Source of the DNA: Kaistella gelatinilytica
GTDB taxonomy: Bacteria > Bacteroidota > Bacteroidia > Flavobacteriales > Weeksellaceae
Reading direction: 5' to 3'
DNA: 64,000 bases
NCBI RefSeq assembly: GCF_015679325.1
Contig: NZ_JADPVI010000002.1
Span: forward strand, 176,798 to 240,797
Positions 54,569 to 63,915 of this stretch are shown piece by piece (within the stretch, counting starts at the first letter, position 1; the number at the start of each line of letters is the position of its first letter). Under the pieces are notes generated by a model. It was not told the DNA's origin. It did not search any database and worked only from the letters and a program-made list of their open reading frames with translations. The position numbers and the translations under genes were made by a program.

Positions 54569-55609
54569 TTAATAGGGATATTGCAAAACATCTTCGCCGA
54601 AAATTTCTTTTCGGATCAATGGAAGGGTAGAAATTAATTTCTTCAAACCTTCAACGCCTTCTTGTTTGGTATTGTGAGAATGATAATCTTCGATAATCGC
54701 GACTTCTTCTTCACCTTCTGAAAAATATTTCGCGTAATTCAGATCCCGATTATCTGCTGGAACCCGGTAAAAATCGCCCATATCTTCTGCTTTTGCCATT
54801 TCTTCTCTTGTACAAAGGGTTTCATATAATTTTTCCCCATGTCTGGTTCCGATAATTTTCACATGCGTTTCTTTACCAGAAAGTTCCATTAAAGCTTTTG
54901 CCAGATCTCCAATTGTTCCTGCAGGAGCTTTGTTTACGAAAAGATCACCAGCATTTCCATTTTCAAATGCAAATAAAACCAAATCTACCGCATCTTCCAA
55001 AGACATAAAAAATCGAGACATATTAGGATCGGTAATCGTAATTTCTTCTCCTTTCTGAATCTGATTTAAAAACAAAGGAATTACAGAACCCCTCGACGCC
55101 ATAACATTTCCATATCTTGTTAAACAAACAGTAGTATCGCTCAAATTTCTGGATTCTGCAACGGCAACTTTTTCCATCATCGCTTTAGAAATTCCCATTG
55201 CGTTGATAGGATACGCCGCTTTGTCCGTACTCAAACAAATTACTTTTTTAACTTTATTGTAACCAGCTGCACGAATTACATTTTGAGTTCCTTCAACATT
55301 AGTTTTTACAGCTTGCATAGGGAAAAATTCGCAAGATGGAACTTGTTTCAAAGCTGCGGCATGAAAAATATAATCCACTCCACGGGTTGCAGGTTCTACA
55401 CTTGCATAATCTCGGACATCACCAATATAATACTTTATTTTGCTGTCTTTATAGAGATTTCTCATGTCATCTTGTTTTTTCTCATCACGGGAAAAAATTC
55501 TGATTTCTTTGAAATGGTCTGTTTTTAAAAATCTATTAAGAACCGCAGTTCCAAATGAACCAGTACCTCCAGTAATTAGGAGGATTTTGCCGTTAATTTC
55601 TATACTCAT
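54569..55609 (-). CDS. fnlA: UDP-GlcNAc 4,6-dehydratase / 5-epimerase (FnlA/WbjB/CapE)
   Basis: A 346-residue extended SDR that takes UDP-GlcNAc to the 4-keto-6-deoxy L-sugar and starts UDP-L-FucNAc synthesis. It has LITGGTGSFGTAVL, FSRDEKKQDDMR, AAALKQVPSCEFFP and the active-site segment STDKAAYPINAMGISKAMME, where Met stands at the usual SDR tyrosine position, a hallmark of the CapE/FnlA group rather than a defect. RYGNVMASRGSVIPLF follows. Its start overlaps the end of wbuZ by 17 nt. Confidence 0.93.
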   Translation of the reverse strand: MSIEINGKILLITGGTGSFGTAVLNRFLKTDHFKEIRIFSRDEKKQDDMRNLYKDSKIKYYIGDVRDYASVEPATRGVDYIFHAAALKQVPSCEFFPMQAVKTNVEGTQNVIRAAGYNKVKKVICLSTDKAAYPINAMGISKAMMEKVAVAESRNLSDTTVCLTRYGNVMASRGSVIPLFLNQIQKGEEITITDPNMSRFFMSLEDAVDLVLFAFENGNAGDLFVNKAPAGTIGDLAKALMELSGKETHVKIIGTRHGEKLYETLCTREEMAKAEDMGDFYRVPADNRDLNYAKYFSEGEEEVAIIEDYHSHNTKQEGVEGLKKLISTLPLIRKEIFGEDVLQYPY

Positions 55610-56366
55610 TTAATAATATTTTTTTTGCTAATTTTGACGGATAACTAATTAATACCGCTTTATAAATTCCTTTAAATACGAAAAAACTATCCGCTGCAAC
55701 TCCGATAATTCCGTGTCTTTTTATTACTTTTTCTATATCTTCCAAAGAACCTGCACCACCCAAAACCGTCAATGGCAGCGAAATTTTCTCTCTTATTTTA
55801 TCAATTAAATTCATATCAAATCCATTCATCATTCCATCTTGGTTGATTGAATTAATAATGATTTCACCGGCTCCCAAATTCTGAGCTTGAACAACAAAAT
55901 CTTTAGGATCGATGCCGGTTGATTTTTTCCCGTTGTGTGTGAAAACTTCATAACCTCCAAATAATTTTTTTTTGACATCTAAAACCACGATGACACTTTG
56001 GGAACCTACTCTTTCTGCAAGTTCGGTAATTAAATTGGGATTTTGCAAAACTGCAGAACTTAAGGCAATTTTCTCTATTCCTAAACCGAAAATATTTTGC
56101 GCCTGTTCCACTGTTTTCGCGCCTCCTCCATAACATAGTGGCATTCTGGACTGATTTGCAATTCTTTCTAATAAATTATAATCTGGTTCCAAACCTTTTG
56201 TTGTAGCGTCAATATCAAAAATTACGAGTTCATCAACTTCTTTTTCATTGAAAATTTTCACTGCGTTAATTGGATCTCCTACATATTTGGGATTGCTAAA
56301 CTGGACGGTTTTCACCAAACCTTTGTCTTGAATTAAAAGGGCGGGAATTATTCTGGGTCTAAGCAT
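55593..56366 (-). CDS. wbuZ: HisF-like acetamidino-modification protein (WbuZ)
   Basis: A 257-residue TIM-barrel homologue of HisF, recruited to sugar amidation. It keeps LCYGGGAKTVEQAQ, IVVLDVKKK, ININSINQDG-like IIINSINQDGMMNG and VLGGAGSLEDI. At the N-terminus, where HisF has RIIPCLDV with catalytic Asp 11, this protein has RIIPALLI with Leu. Loss of that Asp argues against a role in histidine synthesis. With WbuY it should deliver ammonia to WbuX. It lies 5 nt after wbuY. Confidence 0.9.
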   Translation of the reverse strand: MLRPRIIPALLIQDKGLVKTVQFSNPKYVGDPINAVKIFNEKEVDELVIFDIDATTKGLEPDYNLLERIANQSRMPLCYGGGAKTVEQAQNIFGLGIEKIALSSAVLQNPNLITELAERVGSQSVIVVLDVKKKLFGGYEVFTHNGKKSTGIDPKDFVVQAQNLGAGEIIINSINQDGMMNGFDMNLIDKIREKISLPLTVLGGAGSLEDIEKVIKRHGIIGVAADSFFVFKGIYKAVLISYPSKLAKKILLNEYRN

Positions 56367-56371
56367 GTAAT

Positions 56372-56986
56372 TTACAATTTTGCAAAATTATGCAATAAAA
56401 TCTCCCCGAACTGGTGACTTTTCTCCGGATGAAACTGAACGCCAAATTTATTTTGATGATGAACAGCGGAAGCGAATTCAATTCCGTAATCTGAAACCGC
56501 AAGAATATCTTCTGAATGATGACAGTGGAAATAATAAGAATGGAGAAAATAAAAGATTGCCTCCTTTTCTAAGTTTTTAAAAAGCGGAATATCTTTCATC
56601 GGTTTGACCTCATTCCAACCCATATGTGGAAGTTTGGTGATTTGCTGAATTTTAGTTTCATCGAGTTTTTTCACCGATGCATCGATCCATTTCAAACCGT
56701 CCATTTTCCCTTCATCACTGCGGTTTGCCATCATTTGCAATCCTACACAAATTCCCATTACGGGAATGTTCTCCTGAAGAACTAAATGGTCTAATTGCTC
56801 TCTCATGCCAGAATTATTAAGTTTTTCCATTGCATAATCAAAATGCCCCACTCCAGGAAGAATCAATTTTTCAACTTTTTCTAAATCAAGAATATTTTTG
56901 GCAATTTGAACCTGAATATTTACCCTTTTAAAAACGTTTACAAAGGCCTTAATATTCCCGACACCATAATCTATAATCGTAACCAT
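56372..56986 (-). CDS. wbuY: HisH-like glutamine amidotransferase (WbuY)
   Basis: A 204-residue class I glutaminase. It has IIDYGVGNIKAF at the start, LILPGVGHFDYAM, the nucleophile Cys in PVMGICVGLQMM, and the His/Glu pair in GVQFHPEKSH near the C-terminus, so the glutaminase triad is complete. It should release ammonia for the amidation of a sugar acetamido group together with WbuZ and WbuX. The adjacency to wbuX (stop at 56987) and wbuZ shows an operon. Confidence 0.92.
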   Translation of the reverse strand: MVTIIDYGVGNIKAFVNVFKRVNIQVQIAKNILDLEKVEKLILPGVGHFDYAMEKLNNSGMREQLDHLVLQENIPVMGICVGLQMMANRSDEGKMDGLKWIDASVKKLDETKIQQITKLPHMGWNEVKPMKDIPLFKNLEKEAIFYFLHSYYFHCHHSEDILAVSDYGIEFASAVHHQNKFGVQFHPEKSHQFGEILLHNFAKL

Positions 56987-58131
56987 TTATCTAAAAAGCC
57001 TTCTCTCTAAACCGAATTTCTGCATGAATTTCGCTCCTAAATTAATAATTTCTATTTTATTTTTATAGTCTCGAAAAGTTTTATTTTCTCCTTTAAAAAT
57101 CTCTTCCAATTCTTGTGTTGTCATTTCCAATTTATGCGCAACATACTCAAATTCTTTCTTTAAAAATTCCTCAGAATGTTCTGGTTTAGAAACACGATCC
57201 AAGGCTTCTTGACGATCCATTTGACCTGTTAAAATTAAACTGGAAAAATGTGCTTTCCTTTTATGAAATCCAAACTTTTTCGGCAACCAATAGTCTTCGA
57301 AAAACCTTGTAAATCTGGATTCATTGTGCTTATGAATAAAAGGTTCCCAACCAAATCTTTCTTGAAGAAATTTCTCCACATCTGCTTTGATGTAAGGAAC
57401 ATGATTGAGTGGTTTAAAGACTTCCATACCATATATATATATTTGTAATAAATCTTATAGGACAAAATATCTACCAGAGGAAAAGTTTTGAGCGGTCTTT
57501 TTCCAAATTTTTTATGAATATCTTTTACTAAAGTAGTATCAATACCTGGAAATCCGCCCCATTCTTCTGGCTCTCTACAACATTCCGTAGATATATTACT
57601 TCCTGTAAAAATGTAGTTGATTTTATTCTTTTTTGCAAATTTATAAAGGGCTGAAAAAATGGCGTAATCTTGTGGTAAATCCTGATCTGCAATTTGAGAT
57701 TTCAAGAAAGCAGTTTGCAAATCTTTCATCTCTTCCCAATTGATGACTTCTGTGTAAAGATCGAGCTTTAAACCTTCTACAATTTTTTCAATATTTCCAA
57801 CACCTTGATCGGTGTTCCAACCTGCATCTACATGAAATACAAGTGGACGAAGTCCCATAATTTCTTTCGCGACATAGACTGTGTAGGAACTGTCTAAACC
57901 ACCGCTTAAGCCGATAACACAGTCGTAATCTTTATTTTTAGTAGTTTTCTGTATTTTCTTTGCAATCTTCATCAAGTATCGATGACCTCTTTCGTCTGTA
58001 TGCCAAGAAGGCTGAAGATTGTTGATAAAGTTTAGGTAATAATCACTTTCCCCTTTCTCGTTAAAAACAATATGAGGATCACTAGTATCCATAATTGTTT
58101 TCGTACAGACTTGAAAGGGTCGGCTTATCAT
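56987..58131 (-). pseudogene. wbuX: N-acetyl sugar amidotransferase WbuX, frameshifted at (AT)6
   Basis: The WbpG/PseA/WbuX-type amidotransferase is split into two frames. The first part (58131 down to about 57443) has RPFQVCTKTIMDTSDP, the PP-loop IGLSGGLDSSYTVYVAKE, FHVDAGWNTDQG, FTGSNISTECC and DILSYKIYYKYIY. The second part (from 57427 down to 56987) continues the protein with MEVFKPLNHVPYIK, RFGWEPFIHKHNESRFTRF and HFSSLILTGQMDRQEAL. They join at an (AT)6 tract, and five AT units would give KYIYGMEVF in one frame, a protein of about 375 residues. It may be a phase-variable gene in the off state, a true pseudogene or a sequencing error. Only one Cys of the family's usual N-terminal Cys motif is visible. 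Confidence 0.85.
57431..57442. repeat. (AT)6 dinucleotide tract at the wbuX frameshift
   Basis: Six AT units inside the wbuX coding region, exactly where the two frames meet. Removing one unit puts both halves in one frame. Confidence 0.95.
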
Positions 58132-58419
58132 TTGTAGTTTTTTGTAAAGATATATATTTATAGACAATAATTTATGAAAATTTAACAGTTCGAGAAATTA
58201 ATAGTTGTTTAGATAATTTGAATGTGGTTACCCCTCATATCTTCATTAAATTATTATTTAAATGGTTATTAAAAAATATTTTTTTATTATCGGTGTAAAA
58301 CCAGATTTAAAGAATTGTCTTTGTTTCTCGAAATAAATGATAATACTCAAAATCTCGTTTCACATTAATTATATTTTCTGTTACAATTTTTTTGAATAAG
58401 TTTAAAATAATCATAACGG

Positions 58420-59436
58420 CTACAAAATATTTAACAATTCATCTATGTTATTTTTTACCAATGATTTCGAGGCTGCTGTTTCCGTAGTAATTGCTTGCTG
58501 AAAAGCACTCTCTATGGCTTTTTCGTCGAGAGGATCAAAAATTAAACTTGGTTCACAAACTGCATATAAATAAGGTAAATCAGCGCCAATAACTTTACAG
58601 CCGTTTTCAATTGCCTCTACAATACCCAATCCGAAACTTTCTGCTAAAGACGGATAAATTAAATATTCGCACGACTGGTAAATTGCTCCCAAAGAATCAC
58701 GATCAACAAAACCGATATTTTCTATAGGATAATTTAATTGTTTTTTCTCTTCAATGAATTTACATAATTCTTCAAAGTCCGTATTTACAGTGACAATAAG
58801 TTTTCCGCAATTGTTTTCATCATAAAATTTACAAAAGGCATTAATCAGTCTTTTATGATTTTTATGCGGAGTCGCATTACTTATATATACAAAAGAATTT
58901 TTTTCCCTTTTGACTTGTGCGTTATTTATTATTTCTGGATAGTAAGGGAGAATCAGGATTTTGTCATCATCTACCTTAAATTTATTTTGAAAGTTTTTCT
59001 TAATCACTTCCGTCTGCAAGATCCAAAAATCAGAATTTTTAAAAAGAATTTTTAAGACACTCCTTTTTAAAGAAAACAAAAATTTGTGAACAACAGGCAT
59101 ATCTTTTGGAACACTGATATAAAGCTGTTGATGAAAATAGGTATAAACTTTTGCTTTTAATCTAATATTGGGAGGTAAGTCTCCGAAACAAAGAACTGAA
59201 GTAAAGCGATCCTGATATTTGGTATAGAATTGATGACGCTTTACCAATGAAGCTTCTAAAAAAAGGACTTCATTTTTTGTATTTTTCAGATAGGGAACGG
59301 TGTTTTCAACTCTTTTATCAAGGAGGTAAAAGCATTTTTTTCCAGAAGCTTCTAACTCAACCAAAAGATAATCCAATAGTATTTTTCCTCCGCTGTTATT
59401 GATGTACATTGCATCAATAAGTAGTTCATTTCTCAT
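58420..59436 (-). CDS. Glycosyltransferase, GT4 family
   Basis: A 338-residue GT-B glycosyltransferase. The donor domain is clear: FVYISNATPHKNHKRLINAF (about residues 186-205), KLIVTVNTDFEELCKF, IGFVDRDSLGAIYQSCEYLIYPSLAESFGLGIVEAIENG with the E-x7-E motif, and CKVIGADLPYLYAVCEP. The acceptor and sugar cannot be predicted. It is separated from wbuX by 250 nt, which may contain a promoter for wbuXYZ-fnl, and from the upstream genes by a 719-nt gap. Confidence 0.88.
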   Translation of the reverse strand: MRNELLIDAMYINNSGGKILLDYLLVELEASGKKCFYLLDKRVENTVPYLKNTKNEVLFLEASLVKRHQFYTKYQDRFTSVLCFGDLPPNIRLKAKVYTYFHQQLYISVPKDMPVVHKFLFSLKRSVLKILFKNSDFWILQTEVIKKNFQNKFKVDDDKILILPYYPEIINNAQVKREKNSFVYISNATPHKNHKRLINAFCKFYDENNCGKLIVTVNTDFEELCKFIEEKKQLNYPIENIGFVDRDSLGAIYQSCEYLIYPSLAESFGLGIVEAIENGCKVIGADLPYLYAVCEPSLIFDPLDEKAIESAFQQAITTETAASKSLVKNNIDELLNIL

Positions 59437-60141
59437 TACTAAATTAAGTTATGCAATATTAAATAAAAGCAAGTTAACCCTCATATTAAAATTCAATTTA
59501 ATAAGATTAATTATCACTATAAACTAATTTTAACATATTATTGTGTTTGCCTACAGATTTTCTTAATATTTATAGATTTCATTAAATCTTAAAGATTAAG
59601 AAAATCAAAAATTTAAAAATGCAAAAATACTATATATTATTTGTTTTTTGTTTATTTCAAATGACCTGATAAATCTTCAAGCCCTTTAAATTAACATAAT
59701 CAACAATGTTTTGATTTTAAAATATTTCGAGGATAACCGCTAATAACCTCAATCTTCATATTGTTGAAAAGGGAAACTGTTTTTGCATTAACTAAAAATA
59801 AACGATTGTGGAAATAGGTGATTAACAGCACTGAAAATTTTAATTTATTTTAATATTAAAAACGATGTCTATCACATAGTAATGCCGTAAGGAATTTTTA
59901 CCTATCACCTGGAATAAAATAAAAATCACCCTTGGATGGTGTTTCCTAAAATAAATATTAGCAATTGATATTCTCTTTTTCTGTGCTATCAGCTAAAAAT
60001 TCGAGGAGCACCTTATCTCTGCTGCCATTTATAAATTATTTTTTACAAAATTCATATTCTATAACTAAACATTTGATTTGAAGAAAGTTAAGGATAATAT
60101 TGAGTAAGTTCTATTTACCGTTAAATTTGTCCAGTGTCCTA
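59437..60141 (+). other. Long intergenic region with a possible decayed gene
   Basis: About 700 nt without a complete gene in the middle of a dense locus. On the plus strand an ATG at 59619 opens MQKYYILFVFCLFQMT, which looks like the start of an exported protein and ends at TGA 59667-59669. The region closes with a strong plus-strand terminator at 60142. A decayed or deleted plus-strand gene would explain both, but the interior has many stops and no recognisable domain. Confidence 0.35.
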
Positions 60142-60194
60142 GAACAATTCAATTATTATTTCATAATAATTGAATTGTTCTTTTTTATTTTTTC
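60142..60194 (+). terminator. Perfect 16-bp hairpin terminator, plus-strand orientation
   Basis: Arms GAACAATTCAATTATT (60142-60157) and its exact complement (60165-60180), a 7-nt loop and a T-rich tail on the plus strand. It overlaps the last codons of the minus-strand gene ending at 60156, although no intact plus-strand gene lies upstream. Confidence 0.8.
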
Positions 60195-61454
60195 AAAAGT
60201 TAATTTCTTTTTTAATGTTCGCGGAGTAAAATTAATTTTCGAATTATTAATTGAGTTACCCTGATATTCTATTAGCTTAAAATCTTCATCAGAAGAAATA
60301 CCCACAATATCAAAATTAAAAATATTGTTCTCTGTTCTATTTTTTAAGTTTAAAGGTTCAACAACACTTCCCACGGCACCCATCCAAATTTTACTATCTA
60401 CCGCACCAACATTTCCTCTAATAGTAGTATTGGTATCTTTGGAATAGTTGGATAGAAATGCAAAAAACAACGGATCTGCTTTGTACCAAACTTTATTGTT
60501 CTGATCTTTATTGATGTATTTATTATCAATTGTTTTATCTAAAGTAAAACGGTAATTACCCCCAATAACTCTAGAGAAAGAAACGTATTGCTGCGAATTT
60601 GATAATACTGCATCTACATCCATTACTAACTTAGAGCCTGGTTTCACATTTTCTGTGGGAACGCCAAAACTCATTGAAAAGCCTTGGAAAGTTCGATCTG
60701 CTTCTATTTGAAGTTTTATGTTGATATTTCCTTTTAGTATATCACTCACAGAAACTGCATCAAACCTAAATCCATAAGCACAATTTTTCACTTTGATGTT
60801 GGTAGCGAGTAAACTTCCTTTGACGCTATCAATATTCGGATCGAATTGCAAAGTCAATCCTTTTCCACCATCGATATAATTCCCCTTGTCGATTCCAGGA
60901 AGATTATAAATGTAAATATTATCTAACACAATATTATCAAAACCATTGGTGATCGAAATGCCATTGGAACCAGCTTTTTTTGTTGAAGACAATTCCGCAG
61001 TAATATCAAAATTTTTGATTGTTAGATTCTTCACCATATTGAGTTGTAGAACATCTGCTCCAAATACTGAAGCCGTTTTTAAAATAGTTCCTCGACCGTC
61101 GCCAAAAATAGTTATTGATTTACAATCCTTCATTTGGTTTCCTTTACCTTCTTCTTGTCGAAATGGAAAGTTTCTAACCCCTACATCATAAGTTCCTTTG
61201 GGGAAATAAAGATCATATTTATTTTCAATACAATATTCGAAAGCTTTTTTAATATTAAGCCAGCGCTCATATTTAACTTCATCGGTTTCTGAAGATCCTT
61301 TGATAGGAAAAACTTGAAATTGCTCAATATTAATAATTTTATTGTGCGAAGTATCAGATTCAGTATTTAATTTAGGAAGATTATTTCCCATACAATTAAA
61401 AATTACGAAGCTTGAAAACACCACAAAAAACGAAATAAAAATATATTTAATCAT
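60156..61454 (-). CDS. Exported parallel beta-helix protein, polysaccharide-locus associated
   Basis: A 432-residue envelope protein with an N-terminal hydrophobic segment (residues 4-20) ending at Cys 21, possibly a lipoprotein although the lipobox is poor (VIFNC). The body has the start of a pectate-lyase-like right-handed beta-helix: AFEYCIENKYDLYFPKGTYDVG, ITIFGDGRGTILKTA, then repeated NLTIKNFDI, NIVLDNIYIYN and NIKVKNCAYGF rungs. Such proteins may cut or bind the glycan made by the locus. The active site is not identifiable. It overlaps the upstream glycosyltransferase gene by 8 nt. Confidence 0.75.
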   Translation of the reverse strand: MIKYIFISFFVVFSSFVIFNCMGNNLPKLNTESDTSHNKIINIEQFQVFPIKGSSETDEVKYERWLNIKKAFEYCIENKYDLYFPKGTYDVGVRNFPFRQEEGKGNQMKDCKSITIFGDGRGTILKTASVFGADVLQLNMVKNLTIKNFDITAELSSTKKAGSNGISITNGFDNIVLDNIYIYNLPGIDKGNYIDGGKGLTLQFDPNIDSVKGSLLATNIKVKNCAYGFRFDAVSVSDILKGNINIKLQIEADRTFQGFSMSFGVPTENVKPGSKLVMDVDAVLSNSQQYVSFSRVIGGNYRFTLDKTIDNKYINKDQNNKVWYKADPLFFAFLSNYSKDTNTTIRGNVGAVDSKIWMGAVGSVVEPLNLKNRTENNIFNFDIVGISSDEDFKLIEYQGNSINNSKINFTPRTLKKKLTFEKIKKNNSIIMK

Positions 61455-62655
61455 TTATTTTAAAAAAGTCTTTAAGATCAATTATTAATTTCTTGATTTG
61501 CGAAATATAATTCTTATTGTTCATTACAAAATTCTTTCCATTGTTACCAAATGTTTCTAATTCGTCTGTATTTTTTTTCAAACAATTTTCTATTGATTGT
61601 TTAAATCCACTGACAGATTCATCCTCTATAAAATAAAATTTATCTTGGTAGTCATCTGGTATCCCCAAAAGTCTTGTCGTAAGAATTGCTGTACCAGAAG
61701 ATAAATATTCCATTAATTTAGAAGGGAAAGAATATTTCGTAAATTCTTCGTGACTAAAACGCGGATTAATAAGTAATGTCGCTTTTTTCTGATAATTTAA
61801 AATTTCAGTATTGGGTCGGTTCCCGAAATATTTTATCCGTTTGTCTTTCGTCGCATAATCAATGATGTCAGCAGTCATATCACCTCCTCCGAAGAGCCAT
61901 AATTCATAATCTCCCTCAATTTGCGTGAAAGCAGTCAGTAGATTTTTGATACCAAATTTCTCAAAAAGTGAACCAGAGTATAAGACGGCTTTTGGAAAAG
62001 ATTTGTGAGGTAATTCAACTGTCTTTTTTTTTACGTCAACGAATCCCTCTATAATTGTAAAAGGTTTATTAGGATAAATATCACTCATATACTTGGTGAT
62101 AAATACGTAATAATCAACTAAAGCATTTAATTTATTTGCTAAATAAATATAGGCGGGTATTAATTTCCGTTTCAGAAAACTCCCGTCTGTCGTATATGAA
62201 AAACTGTGAGCAGGAAGATCTGGAACGAACGAAACAAATTTAATATTACTAAAAATTTTAAAAGGAATAATCGCAAATAGAAATGGCAAATAGATCGATG
62301 TAAAGACTACAATTTTCTTTTGATTTTTATTTTCTCGATTCCAGTTTATCATCATTAATACTAGATCCAATGCGATGGTCAACTGTTTTAAGAAAAAGAT
62401 ATTAATAAACTTTAAATATTGAATTCCATCAATATTTCGTCGGTTCCATCTCAAGGTTTTACATCGAGGATACATTCCGATCGGAGCTAAAAAAACATGG
62501 TCAATATCTGGGCCCAAATTTTCTTCAAAACCTGCTTTAATCATTTTAGAGTATTTAACTGCAGCCACTGAAATCTTAGCATTTTCATCCGATATTTGAT
62601 TATATTTTTCGATTAAACCGCTCTCTAGGAATATCCCGACAACTAAAATTTTCAT
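61447..62655 (-). CDS. Glycosyltransferase, GT4-like
   Basis: A 402-residue glycosyltransferase with GT-B features: KAVLYSGSLFEKFGIKNLLTAF (about residues 218-239), YELWLFGGGDMTADI, IKYFGNRPNTEILNYQKKATLLINP, and the E-x7-E-like region FTKYSFPSKLMEYLSSGTAIL. The N-terminal acceptor domain is less conserved (MKILVVGIFLESGLIEKY). The sugar is unknown. Its start overlaps the polymerase gene by 4 nt and its end overlaps the beta-helix gene by 8 nt, so the three are translationally coupled. Confidence 0.88.
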   Translation of the reverse strand: MKILVVGIFLESGLIEKYNQISDENAKISVAAVKYSKMIKAGFEENLGPDIDHVFLAPIGMYPRCKTLRWNRRNIDGIQYLKFINIFFLKQLTIALDLVLMMINWNRENKNQKKIVVFTSIYLPFLFAIIPFKIFSNIKFVSFVPDLPAHSFSYTTDGSFLKRKLIPAYIYLANKLNALVDYYVFITKYMSDIYPNKPFTIIEGFVDVKKKTVELPHKSFPKAVLYSGSLFEKFGIKNLLTAFTQIEGDYELWLFGGGDMTADIIDYATKDKRIKYFGNRPNTEILNYQKKATLLINPRFSHEEFTKYSFPSKLMEYLSSGTAILTTRLLGIPDDYQDKFYFIEDESVSGFKQSIENCLKKNTDELETFGNNGKNFVMNNKNYISQIKKLIIDLKDFFKIND

Positions 62656-63902
62656 CGCTTTATTTTTAAGTTAAGATAAATCCAAAGCGGAATCCACAAT
62701 ATAAATGATATCAACAAACCACCTACCTGACTATAAAAAATAGACATTAATGGAATTTGTATCAGCAACACGATTAAAAAAAGATTTTTTAACTTGATTC
62801 CATTTTCTTTTGGTCTCATTCTTTTAACCACAACGAAATAAAGTAGGCAAAAAATGATACTGCCTATAATCCCATAATCATAAACAGTATATGCGGGAAA
62901 CCCATTAAAACTATAAGAATAATGTCGCGGCCATAATTTTGCCCTGTATTTATTTCGTTCATAAGTTTGCATTGGGGTAGAAACAAAGCCAAGAATGCTT
63001 TCAAAAGTCAATGTACCTCCAAAACCTTCTCCTTCATATAACTGAAGTACTTCATAACCATTGAAAAACCCTTGAGAAGTGTAATCTAGATAGCCATAAA
63101 CTACAGGATCTTGCGTGATGGCTTCAACAGGAATACCTTTCGAATAAGTTTTCGATGATTTAACATCCTGCTCAAACCGCTGTTGGGAAATATTGATGAA
63201 ATAAGCTGTTGCGATGAGCCCTAGAAAAATGAGTGAAAACTTTAAAATTCTTTTAAATCGTGGAGCTAAAGTTCCATATAATAAAAATAAAAAAGAAATG
63301 TATAACAATGCATATTGAACTACCACCGCTCTGGAAAAAAACGTAAGTCCATATAAAACAATATTGAAGGAGAGAAGAAAACAAATCACCGAAAGCCAGA
63401 CTTTCTTTTTGTACAAATAATAAAAATGCAATGGGAGGATAAAATAGGAGAAATAATAAAAAATAATTGCAAAATTAAAAAAAACTGGCGGGAAAGGAAG
63501 TTTGTTATAGTAAAAATCGACCGAAACACCCTCTGCATATTTGAACTCATTTATGTCTTCAACAGTTGTTTGCACAGTGATTGCGGCAATTAAAAAAACA
63601 ACGAAGACTATTGAATTAATTCCAATTAAAAAGTAGGTTATTATTTTTAATTTTTTGGGATCGATATCAACAATATCTTTGGTTTTGTAGTAATATTTCC
63701 ACGGTAGTATAATCAATAAGAGAAGCAAGAGCATTAAAAAAAGCCAGCCATAATCACTTCCTGTCTCAACCTTCATTTCCCGACCCAAAAAATAGGTTCC
63801 GATAATTGATACTAATTGAACAACAATCAAAAGCACCGCTAACGATTTGTTTTTTAACAATAATAAAAATAATACGGAAAAAATAATAAGAATTAATGTC
63901 AT
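62652..63902 (-). CDS. Wzy-like oligosaccharide repeat-unit polymerase
   Basis: A 416-residue inner-membrane protein with about 11-12 helices and one large periplasmic loop (about residues 240-320, from ISQQRFEQDVKSSKTYSKG to WPRHYSYSFNGFPAY). This topology and the low sequence conservation are typical of O-antigen or capsule polymerases, which join lipid-linked repeat units in the periplasm. No flippase (Wzx) is visible in the window. It is coupled to the next glycosyltransferase by a 4-nt overlap. Confidence 0.75.
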   Translation of the reverse strand: MTLILIIFSVLFLLLLKNKSLAVLLIVVQLVSIIGTYFLGREMKVETGSDYGWLFLMLLLLLLIILPWKYYYKTKDIVDIDPKKLKIITYFLIGINSIVFVVFLIAAITVQTTVEDINEFKYAEGVSVDFYYNKLPFPPVFFNFAIIFYYFSYFILPLHFYYLYKKKVWLSVICFLLSFNIVLYGLTFFSRAVVVQYALLYISFLFLLYGTLAPRFKRILKFSLIFLGLIATAYFINISQQRFEQDVKSSKTYSKGIPVEAITQDPVVYGYLDYTSQGFFNGYEVLQLYEGEGFGGTLTFESILGFVSTPMQTYERNKYRAKLWPRHYSYSFNGFPAYTVYDYGIIGSIIFCLLYFVVVKRMRPKENGIKLKNLFLIVLLIQIPLMSIFYSQVGGLLISFILWIPLWIYLNLKIKR

Positions 63903-63915
63903 TTATATAATTTTT

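Noticed and set aside
54569-55609. Loss of the SDR catalytic Tyr in FnlA (Met instead)
   Set aside because: This Met is characteristic of the CapE/FnlA group and does not indicate a broken enzyme.
55593-56986. Histidine biosynthesis genes hisF and hisH
   Set aside because: Context with wbuX and fnl genes and the missing HisF Asp 11 point to sugar amidation rather than histidine synthesis.
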